DNA of 21,393 nucleotides from positions 1 through 21,393 of the forward strand of contig CAMWRK010000008.1 of NCBI GenBank assembly GCA_947176655.1, in the 5' to 3' direction. The position numbers and the translations under genes were made by a program. The notes below the pieces were generated by a model. It was not told the origin of the DNA. It worked only from the letters and a program-made list of their open reading frames with translations, and did no database searches. Of this stretch, positions 14,096-20,420 are shown piece after piece (the first letter of the stretch is position 1; the number at the start of each line of letters is the position of its first letter). The stretch is from an uncultured Prevotellaceae bacterium. GTDB lineage: Bacteria; Bacteroidota; Bacteroidia; Bacteroidales; Bacteroidaceae.

Positions 14096-14198
14096 ACACG
14101 GGTAAGTCCTGTACGGCATGCTCCCTCGGAATTCCCCCAGGGTTTGACCGCAGCAAGGGTACTTGGTTGTAGCGGCGCGATATAGTTCGCTTACCCAC
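14096..14198 (+). ncRNA. ffs: Signal recognition particle RNA, small bacterial type (4.5S-like)
   Basis: RNA component of SRP, which with Ffh directs nascent membrane proteins to FtsY and SecYEG. Evidence: the terminal stem GGGTAAG (14100-14106) pairs with CTTACCC (14190-14196). Inside lie the conserved ATGCTCCCTCGGAATTCCCC, CAGGG and GCAGCAAGGGTA blocks that form the Ffh-binding helix. The apical loop can be read as UGAC (a URRC-type tetraloop) in place of the commoner GGAA. Total length of about 100 nt fits the small bacterial class. Exact ends are estimated: 5' from the promoter's -7 box (14086), 3' from the terminal stem. The tRNA-Thr begins only two bases after this feature's end, so both are on one precursor. 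Confidence 0.9.
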
Positions 14199-14200
14199 CC

Positions 14201-14274
14201 GCCTCTTTAGCTCAGTTGGCCAGAGCACGTGATTTGTAATCTCGGGGTCGTTGGTTCGAATCCGACAAGAGGCT
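14201..14274 (+). tRNA. tRNA-Thr (anticodon TGT)
   Basis: A 74-nt cloverleaf: acceptor GCCTCTT / AAGAGGC, D stem GCTC/GAGC, anticodon TGT at 14235-14237 inside loop TTTGTAA, T stem GTTGG/CCGAC with TTCGAAT loop. It reads Thr codon ACA (and other ACN codons by wobble). The CCA end is not encoded. The anticodon stem has an apparent U-U mismatch (14230 with 14242). It is co-transcribed with the SRP RNA directly upstream. Confidence 0.95.
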
Positions 14275-14277
14275 CAG

Positions 14278-14322
14278 AAGAAGAAAGAGAATCCATATAA
14301 GGTTTCTCTTTCTTCTTTTTTT
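14278..14322 (+). terminator. Rho-independent terminator of the SRP RNA / tRNA-Thr unit
   Basis: A perfect 14-bp purine/pyrimidine stem (14278-14291 with 14304-14317), a 12-base loop and a run of Ts through 14322, starting three bases after the tRNA discriminator base. Confidence 0.9.
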
Positions 14323-14362
14323 GTTTGGTAAATACATGGACTTTCCGAGAAATCACCGGGGT

Positions 14363-14403
14363 ATATAAAAAATAGGACAATATGTTGTAGATTGTCCTAT
14401 TTT
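14363..14403 (-). terminator. Rho-independent terminator of tRNA-Cys
   Basis: A perfect 13-bp inverted repeat (14391-14403 with 14369-14381). On the minus strand it is followed by T-rich sequence reading TTTTTTATATAC. It begins seven bases after the 3' end of the tRNA. Confidence 0.85.
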
Positions 14404-14410
14404 GGAGAGG

Positions 14411-14482
14411 AGGTGCCTGGCGGATTCGAACCGCCGTGGACGGTTTTGCAGACCGTAGACTAAGCCACTCATCCAAGGCACC
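14411..14482 (-). tRNA. tRNA-Cys (anticodon GCA)
   Basis: A 72-nt cloverleaf on the minus strand: acceptor GGTGCCT / AGGCACC, anticodon stem ACGGT/ACCGT around loop CTGCAAA with anticodon GCA, T arm GGCGG TTCGAAT CCGCC. Discriminator base is U, as needed for Cys tRNAs. The CCA end is not encoded. It has its own promoter and terminator and converges on the tRNA-Thr unit. Confidence 0.96.
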
Positions 14483-14502
14483 ATGGTGGTTGTTTGCGAG
14501 TG

Positions 14503-14534
14503 CAAAGGTACGATAATTATATGTATTATCCAAA
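14503..14534 (-). promoter_or_regulatory. Promoter of tRNA-Cys
   Basis: Minus strand TTTG (14534-14531), a 20-base spacer and TACCTTTG (14510-14503), followed by CACTCGCAAAC. The 19 bases from the -7 box onward are identical to those at 14079-14097. It lies within 70 bases of the tilS stop codon; no terminator is seen between them, so tilS transcripts may read into the tRNA. Confidence 0.85.
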
Positions 14535-14572
14535 TAAATGTGGATAAAATTCGGGCAATTCCAGTATAAATG

Positions 14573-15814
14573 TCATATATGTCGTTGGAGTCCGATGCGC
14601 AGTATGTTTGTTGTTCGGTCAGTGATGCGGTAGCGGTGGTCAATTTCTCTGCCGACAAGCCACACGATGCTGTCAGTTCCCGTGTCTATGGCAGCAAGTT
14701 GTGTTTGCTTGTCCAAGATATTCACTTTGCGGTCTGTAAGATAATCGCTGACGAGTTTTGTGCCATTGCGCATGCCATAAGGCCGGAAACGGTCTCCGTG
14801 TGTCGTGTGTCTGAGTATGAGGGATCCTTTGATGGTGTCGGCATCGATAAAAGCATGGGATCTGTCAAGAAAATCCATAGACGATGGACGTAGGTCTGCC
14901 GGTATCTTTTCAATGAGCAGAGTGGGGAGTAAAGTCGTGTCGTCGGTATTCTTTTCTTTCAGAACCCACTTTCCTCTGTCCAGCAGCAGTGTGTGTGTGG
15001 CACTGTGCCAGAGGCGTCCTGTGGTATTGCATAAGGCGTTGTCGGTTGCCTGTGCCGGGTTTTCTGGACGGTGGATGTATATATCCAGAATCTGTTGGCG
15101 AGTGAACCCGAGAGGAGCGAGCCACCTGTGATAGCGGCTTTCTTCGGATTCTGTGTCGGTCTCCATGCGTACATTGTGAGCTGTGCGTGCCAGTGTGGCG
15201 GTTATGTTGGGGTTGATTTCGCGCAGCAATGGCATAACGTCCAGGCGTATGCGGTTGCGCAATGCGTCACGTTCCATATTAGTGCTGTCGGTGACGTATT
15301 CCTGTTGTCGCGAAGCAAGGTATCGGAGAATGTCTTCCTTGTCAAGTTCCAGCAGCGGACGCAATATGCGCAGACCGTTGATGGTGCGGTCGGGATGCAT
15401 GGCTGACAGGCCACGCAGACCTGTACCGCGAATCAGGTTGAGTAGCAGAGTCTCTGCCTGGTCGTCCATGTGGTGTGCCACGCAGACGGCCTCGGCCTGT
15501 AGTGCATGTGCGCGTTCTGCAAACCATGTGTAGCGCAGTTCGCGGGCTTCCATTTCTATGCTGACACCGTGTCGTCGTGCCGATGCGAATGTATCGAAAT
15601 GAGCCACTTCAAGTGGTATGTCATTTTTGAGGCAGAAATGGCGGACAAAATCCTCGTCGCGATCTGATTCGCTGCCTCGCAGGTGGAAGTTACAGTGTAG
15701 TGCATGTATACGTAACCTCTGCTCCAGCATCATAAGGGCAAGGGCTATTGAATCGGCTCCGCCGCTGAGAGCAAGCAGATATAACCGCTCCTTTGAAAGG
15801 CTCTTGACATCCAT
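14573..15814 (-). CDS. tilS: tRNA(Ile)-lysidine synthase
   Basis: Converts C34 of the CAU-anticodon tRNA-Ile to lysidine so that it reads AUA; ATP-dependent, cytoplasmic and normally essential. The 413-residue protein carries the N-type ATP pyrophosphatase P-loop SGGADS (17-22), ALHCNFHLRGSESDRDEDFV, VAHHMDDQAETLLLNLIRGTG, RPLLELDKEDI and DSTNMERDALRNRIR. After a linker it has the C-terminal TilS domain with HGDRFRPYGMRNGTKLVSDYL. Length is normal for Bacteroidota TilS. The ATG lies two bases after the recN stop codon, so the genes are coupled; this is the last gene of the dnaN cluster. Confidence 0.96.
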   Translation of the reverse strand: MDVKSLSKERLYLLALSGGADSIALALMMLEQRLRIHALHCNFHLRGSESDRDEDFVRHFCLKNDIPLEVAHFDTFASARRHGVSIEMEARELRYTWFAERAHALQAEAVCVAHHMDDQAETLLLNLIRGTGLRGLSAMHPDRTINGLRILRPLLELDKEDILRYLASRQQEYVTDSTNMERDALRNRIRLDVMPLLREINPNITATLARTAHNVRMETDTESEESRYHRWLAPLGFTRQQILDIYIHRPENPAQATDNALCNTTGRLWHSATHTLLLDRGKWVLKEKNTDDTTLLPTLLIEKIPADLRPSSMDFLDRSHAFIDADTIKGSLILRHTTHGDRFRPYGMRNGTKLVSDYLTDRKVNILDKQTQLAAIDTGTDSIVWLVGREIDHRYRITDRTTNILRIGLQRHI

Positions 15815-15816
15815 CG

Positions 15817-17478
15817 TTAGAATCCAAGCAGAGAGCGTGCGTTGTTGACAGCTTCCGGAGTAACGTTGCTTCCGGATAGCATATTTGCTATCTCGTGTAT
15901 GCGCTCGTCGTTGTTGAGGAGTGTGATGTGGCTGTATGTGGTGTTGTCACGGTCTTCCTTCCACACTTTGTAGTGATGCTGGCCGCGTGATGCTATCTGT
16001 GGCAGATGTGTGATGCTCAGCACCTGGCGTCCATGCTGCCCCATGTCGTGCATGATGTTCGCCATGGATTCTGCAATGTGTCCTGAGACTCCGGTGTCTA
16101 TCTCATCGAAAATAATGGTGGGGAGCGATACTGCACCCGAAAGCATGGCTTTGAGAGCCAGCATGACTCGGGCGGTCTCTCCGCCGCTGGCTACCTGGGA
16201 GATATTTTGTGGTTGGGTGCCGAGGTTGGCTGAGAACAGGAAGTTTACCTTGTCCATACCGCTGGGAGCGGGTTCTTCTGTCCGTGACATGCCCACCAGG
16301 AATCGCACGTTTGGCATACCCAGAGTTCTTAGGCTGGCGATGATGTCTTTCTGCACTTTACCGGCAGCTTTGGCACGTGTTTCGGTCAGATCTTTTGCAA
16401 TGGTTTCCAGTTTGGCACGTGCCTCTTTTTCCTGTTGTCGTAGTTGGCTGATGTATTCATCGCTGTTGTCCATCATGTCCAGACGTTCCTGCATCTCCTG
16501 TAACAGTGTGATGAGTTCTTCGCTGGAAACGACATGATGTTTCTGTTCCAACGAGAACAATGTGTTCAGACGCGTCTGGACTTCCTCCAGCCGTTCCGGT
16601 TCATAGTCAATGTCTTCACCCTTGCTCTCAAGTGTGTCGGCAATGTCCTGAAGTTCTATGCGGCAGCTGTCAAGACGCCCTGCCAGTTCTTCGGCCTCCG
16701 GGAAGAATTTCTGTATGGATGAAAGCTGGTTGCGTACCTGACGCAATGTGTCCGTAACCGGGGTGTCTCCTTCGGCTAACAGACCGTATCCTTGCATTAG
16801 TGCAGCTTTGATGTCCTGCGCATGCTCCAGCATGTCGCATTGTTGTTGCAGTGTGTCGTCTTCTCCGGGACGAAGGCGTAGTTCAGTCAGTTCTGTCACG
16901 AGAAAGCGCAGGTAGTCCTCGTCTTTTCTGTTTTCCTCCAGAGTTGCACTGGCTTTGGCCAAAGTCCTGACCGTATGTTTCCAATGACTGTATGCTTCTG
17001 TGTAGGCCTGACGAACAGCCGGTGCGGCAGCTACGGTGTCCAGAACGGAGAGTTGGAAATCTTCCTGCCCGAGCAACAGGTTCTGGTGTTGCGAGTGTAT
17101 GTCTATCAGACGTGTGCCCAGACGTTTCAGAGCCGTAACTGTTGTGGGGGTGTCGTTGATGAAGGCACGGCTCTTGCCGCTGGCGGTAAGTTCGCGGCGC
17201 ACAATGCACTCCGTGGGGTCGTAGTCCAGATTCTCTTCCAGAAAGAAATCCTCCAGCCGATACCCGCTGATGTCGAAGACCGCTTCGAGTGTACAACGCT
17301 GTTTGCCGTCCTGTATGGCCGAGAGGTCGGCTCTGCCGCCTGTGAGCAGTCCTATGGCTCCGAGTAATATGCTCTTGCCTGCACCTGTTTCGCCCGTGAT
17401 GACGGAAAAGCCTTTGCCAAGGTCTATGTCAAGGCTTTCTATGAGGGCGTAGTTCTCTATATGCAGATGTTTCAACAT
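15817..17478 (-). CDS. recN: DNA repair protein RecN
   Basis: An SMC-like ATPase acting in double-strand-break repair. The 553 residues open with MLKHLHIENYALIESLDIDL and Walker A GETGAGKS (29-36). Then come the IDIHSQHQNLLL motif, a long central coiled-coil stretch (about 160-370, rich in Glu/Gln/Leu), the signature VASGGETARVMLALK and Walker B LPTIIFDEIDTGVSG. ISQLRQQ helices and ITHLPQIASRGQHHYKV complete the ATPase. Length matches the family. It begins six bases after the PorD gene and ends two bases before tilS. No SOS-type operator is recognisable. Confidence 0.97.
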   Translation of the reverse strand: MLKHLHIENYALIESLDIDLGKGFSVITGETGAGKSILLGAIGLLTGGRADLSAIQDGKQRCTLEAVFDISGYRLEDFFLEENLDYDPTECIVRRELTASGKSRAFINDTPTTVTALKRLGTRLIDIHSQHQNLLLGQEDFQLSVLDTVAAAPAVRQAYTEAYSHWKHTVRTLAKASATLEENRKDEDYLRFLVTELTELRLRPGEDDTLQQQCDMLEHAQDIKAALMQGYGLLAEGDTPVTDTLRQVRNQLSSIQKFFPEAEELAGRLDSCRIELQDIADTLESKGEDIDYEPERLEEVQTRLNTLFSLEQKHHVVSSEELITLLQEMQERLDMMDNSDEYISQLRQQEKEARAKLETIAKDLTETRAKAAGKVQKDIIASLRTLGMPNVRFLVGMSRTEEPAPSGMDKVNFLFSANLGTQPQNISQVASGGETARVMLALKAMLSGAVSLPTIIFDEIDTGVSGHIAESMANIMHDMGQHGRQVLSITHLPQIASRGQHHYKVWKEDRDNTTYSHITLLNNDERIHEIANMLSGSNVTPEAVNNARSLLGF

Positions 17479-17484
17479 AGCTTG

Positions 17485-18399
17485 TCAGGGCTTTTTGATT
17501 TTCTCCCAACTTGGATTCTGGCTTGGATTGATGGCAAACAGGATGTCGTACACACGTTGGCATTGCTGTTTGTCCTTGTGTCCGCTGAAAAGGTTTACCA
17601 GTTCCTCTTTTTTATATTCTGTGAATAGCTGTATCACATTTGTCATGGCACGGGCACGTCGTGCCTGATCCAGCAGTTCCATGCTTTCCACCAGAGCCGT
17701 GTATGCCTGTTCGGTGCTGTCGCAGAGCTGATCCAGTCCGTTGCGGTGGTACACATAGTTCATGCGCCGCATCGGCTCCATGCTGCCGTCCATGTAATCG
17801 TTGAGCAGGGCAAAGCGGTTGTTGCTCTCGTTGAACGCGCTCCATCCGCTATATCCCAGATTCTGTGCCTTGCTGACAATATCCTCGGCAGTCTGTAAGA
17901 CGGCGGTGCCGCCCAAAGGTGCAAAAGTATCCATGTCCAGACCAATGAGCATGTGGGCGTAATATGCAATCAGTGCCATCAGCTGGTTGTCCAGATTATC
18001 CGGATTGTATTCCAATTGGTCGGCCTGGTCGAATTTGAAATTGAAGTGGGCGTCTCGTGTGCTGTAAAGGGTGGTGGCGTAGGACGTTCCCCACACCGGG
18101 CGGCTGCTGTTCAGCAACAGCGAGCACTCGTATGTCCCGTCCTGTGCCGAGAATTTACTGATGGTAATGCCGAATGTACAGTCAATGCGTTCTACCTCGC
18201 TGTATTTTATGGTTGTCCACTGTTTGGTGTTAAGGAAATCCTGCATCTTTTGTCTGAAAATCTCGCAGGCTTCCGTATTGGTGTTGCCTATCTGAGCCGT
18301 GTTTATTGTCACCTTGGCATTCAGCTCTTGTGCAATGGTATGCAGTGCCATGGTGGCGGATATGGCTAATATGGCTAATATGGCAGAAATGTATCTCAT
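17485..18399 (-). CDS. porD: PorD-like protein (DUF4835)
   Basis: A 304-residue exported protein of the DUF4835 family, to which PorD, a protein linked to type IX secretion in Porphyromonas gingivalis, belongs. A signal peptide (MRYISAILAILAISATMALHTIAQ, cleavage about residue 24) is followed by ELNAKVTINTAQIGNTNTEAC, an LNTKQWT segment, ERIDCTFGITI, the tract PVWGTSYATTLYS, DNLDNQLMALIAYYAHMLIGLDMDTF, and a Leu-rich C-terminus. I chose the ATG at 18399, not an earlier one at 18435, because it forms an ATGA overlap with the coaBC stop and begins the signal peptide. This family occurs in many Bacteroidota, including ones without gliding or obvious T9SS, so its presence here does not prove that a T9SS exists; no other por/gld gene is in the window. 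Confidence 0.85.
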   Translation of the reverse strand: MRYISAILAILAISATMALHTIAQELNAKVTINTAQIGNTNTEACEIFRQKMQDFLNTKQWTTIKYSEVERIDCTFGITISKFSAQDGTYECSLLLNSSRPVWGTSYATTLYSTRDAHFNFKFDQADQLEYNPDNLDNQLMALIAYYAHMLIGLDMDTFAPLGGTAVLQTAEDIVSKAQNLGYSGWSAFNESNNRFALLNDYMDGSMEPMRRMNYVYHRNGLDQLCDSTEQAYTALVESMELLDQARRARAMTNVIQLFTEYKKEELVNLFSGHKDKQQCQRVYDILFAINPSQNPSWEKIKKP

Positions 18400-19589
18400 G
18401 GGATAAATCGGCTGAGGATTTCTGTCGCCACGCATCTTTTGCTCTGTAAAGGAAGCGGTTCCGTCCCTTGGGCGGTAATAAGCGTCACTTTGTTCGTCTC
18501 CACCTGGAAACCTGCTCCGGGGTCGCTGAGGCTGTTCATGACAATCATGTCCAGTTTCTTGCGTTGCAGTTTTTCCTGTGCATGTGCCATAGCATCGTGT
18601 GTTTCCAGTGCAAAACCGCAGAGTTTCTGTTTCTCGTTTTTCATCTCACCTATGGTGGCGGCAATGTCTTCTGTGGCGTTAAGGTGCAGGGTGAGGGTGT
18701 TCCCTTCGCGTTTGATTTTCTCCTCAGCACAAGTGTCTGGGGTAAAGTCGGCTACGGCGGCGCACATTATGCCGGCTGTGCATCCGGGGAACAGTCCGGT
18801 AGCCGCGTTGTACATTTCGGCTGCACTTTCCACGCGTGTGGTGTGGAGCAGTGTGGAGTGTGGCAGGTGTTCTGTACATGGACCAAGCACCAGTTCAACC
18901 TCCGCTCCCTGTGAAACGCATTCGCGTGCCAGGGCTATGCCCATTTTGCCGCTGGAATAGTTGCCTATGAAACGTACAGGATCCAGTTTCTCGTATGTCG
19001 GTCCGGCTGTGATGAGGATGCGGTGTCCGCACAGACGCCCCTCGCGGCGGGCGAAGAACTCCTCCAGTTCCTCGACAATATGTTCCGGCTCCTGCATGCG
19101 TCCTTTGCCTTCCAGTTTCGATGCGAGAAAACCGCATCCTGGTTCAACTACGGTGACACCGCGTTGCCCAAGCAACCGGAGATTGTCCTGTGTGGAGGCG
19201 TGGGCATACATGTCCAGATCCATTGCCGGAGCCACGAAGACAGGGGCTTTCATGCTGAGATAGGTGGTGATGAGCATATTGTCTGCTATGCCGTGAGCCA
19301 TCTTGCCAAGAGTACTTGCCGTGCATGGTGCTATGAGCATGGCATCTGCCCATAGGCCGAGGTCGACGTGGCTGTGCCATGATCCGTCGCGCCGGTCAAA
19401 GAATTCCGACACAACAGGTTTGTGTGTCAGGGCGCTGAGTGTGGTAGGGGTAATGAATTCCTTACCTGCAGGAGTAATGACAACTTGTACCTCTGCACCT
19501 TCCTTGATAAGCAGCCGGATAAGTGTACATGCCTTATAAGCGGCAATGCTTCCTGTTATGCCCAATACAATCTTTTTACCGTTCAGCAT
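18396..19589 (-). CDS. coaBC: Bifunctional phosphopantothenoylcysteine decarboxylase / phosphopantothenate-cysteine ligase
   Basis: Two steps of coenzyme A synthesis: joining Cys to 4'-phosphopantothenate (CoaB) and decarboxylating the product (CoaC). The 397 residues contain an FMN-binding CoaC domain (1-180: GSIAAYKACTLIRLL, catalytic His H74 in SHVDLG, APCTASTLGKMAHGIADN) and a CoaB domain (190-397: ILITAGPTYEKLDPVRFIGN, SSGKMG, AAVADFTP, KRKKLDMIVMNSL). Two residues needed in E. coli CoaC differ: the PAMN motif reads PAMDLDMY (Asp at 124 where E. coli has Asn125), and the C158 site reads LASKLEGKGRM (Ser at 157). From memory, PAMDLDMY is common in Bacteroidota. The stop codon overlaps the PorD start by four bases; the exonuclease gene is 41 bases upstream. 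Confidence 0.95.
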   Translation of the reverse strand: MLNGKKIVLGITGSIAAYKACTLIRLLIKEGAEVQVVITPAGKEFITPTTLSALTHKPVVSEFFDRRDGSWHSHVDLGLWADAMLIAPCTASTLGKMAHGIADNMLITTYLSMKAPVFVAPAMDLDMYAHASTQDNLRLLGQRGVTVVEPGCGFLASKLEGKGRMQEPEHIVEELEEFFARREGRLCGHRILITAGPTYEKLDPVRFIGNYSSGKMGIALARECVSQGAEVELVLGPCTEHLPHSTLLHTTRVESAAEMYNAATGLFPGCTAGIMCAAVADFTPDTCAEEKIKREGNTLTLHLNATEDIAATIGEMKNEKQKLCGFALETHDAMAHAQEKLQRKKLDMIVMNSLSDPGAGFQVETNKVTLITAQGTEPLPLQSKRCVATEILSRFIP

Positions 19590-19630
19590 TGTGCCTGATG
19601 TAGGATTTTATTATAGGTGTGAGTGGTGCT

Positions 19631-20401
19631 CTACATAGTAGAGTACTTGTATTTCAGACGCGTGAGCACTTGTTTGGTGTTCATGGTAAAATCGCTCTGC
19701 ATCATCCAATTGTAGTAGCTGGGTTCAACTCTTAGAACATCCTTGACCAGACGTCCCTTGTGCTTGCCGAAGTTGACAATTTCTTCTCCTTTCTCATTGT
19801 AGGCGAAACGACCGGCGAAGTCTACGAAATTGTCCCTGCGGCTGTATTCAGCCAGGAAGTCGATGTCGTTCCGTAACTCTTCTGGATAGTGGTCTAACTG
19901 GGCTTCGAGAACCTCCAGCGTGGCCTCGGTGTCGGCCAGGGCAGAGTGCGCGTTGGTCAGATCCTTGTCGCAGTAGAATTTGTATGCGGCTACCAAAGTG
20001 CGGCGTTCCAGTTTGTGGTAGATGTTTTGCACGTCTATACGTCTAGGACTGTTCAGGTCTATGACAACACCGGCGCGGATGAACTCTTCGGCCAGGAGCG
20101 GGATGTCAAATCTGTTGCTGTTGAATCCTGCCAGATCGCAACCGTCGAATATGTTTTTCAAGTCTTCGGCCTTTTCGCGGAAAGTCGGGCATTCCTTTAC
20201 GTCGGCATCGTAAATGCCGTGTACGGCACTGGCTTCCTCTGGAATGTGGCGTTCCGGGTTCAGACGCATTGTCATGGACTGTCTGTTGCCGTTGGGTTCC
20301 AGACGCACAAGACATATTTCCACTATGCGGTCTGTAGCTATGTCTATGCCTGTCGTCTCCAGGTCGAAGAACACTATGGGTTTCGTCAGGTTCAGTTTCA
20401 T
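19631..20401 (-). CDS. 3'-5' exonuclease, DEDDh family, with C-terminal DUF3820-like domain
   Basis: A 256-residue DnaQ-type exonuclease. Active-site acids are visible: D13 and E15 in FFDLETTG, D99 in NSNRFDIPLL, and H152 and D157 in HSALADTEAT. Residues about 192-256 form an extra small domain (FVDFAGRF, then VNFGKHKGRLVKDV and YYNWMMQSDF) that matches the DUF3820-type pattern found behind such exonucleases. It removes nucleotides from DNA (or RNA) 3' ends; the in vivo role (proofreading partner, repair or RNA turnover) cannot be deduced. It follows dnaN by 19 bases, a conserved placement in Bacteroidota that points to work at the replication clamp. I see no convincing clamp-binding motif at the C-terminus (RLKYKYSTM). 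Confidence 0.92.
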   Translation of the reverse strand: MKLNLTKPIVFFDLETTGIDIATDRIVEICLVRLEPNGNRQSMTMRLNPERHIPEEASAVHGIYDADVKECPTFREKAEDLKNIFDGCDLAGFNSNRFDIPLLAEEFIRAGVVIDLNSPRRIDVQNIYHKLERRTLVAAYKFYCDKDLTNAHSALADTEATLEVLEAQLDHYPEELRNDIDFLAEYSRRDNFVDFAGRFAYNEKGEEIVNFGKHKGRLVKDVLRVEPSYYNWMMQSDFTMNTKQVLTRLKYKYSTM

Positions 20402-20420
20402 CTTTCAATACACTGTATCA

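Noticed and set aside
14278..14403. Inverted repeats between the two tRNAs considered as a mobile-element or attachment-site remnant
   Set aside because: Each repeat is explained as the terminator of its adjacent RNA gene, and no integrase or duplicated tRNA end is nearby.
14207..14533. Minus-strand ORF of 108 residues across the tRNA region
   Set aside because: It covers tRNA-Cys, the reverse of tRNA-Thr and two terminators; its EPLVGFEPTTP segment is a well-known false translation of tRNA sequence.
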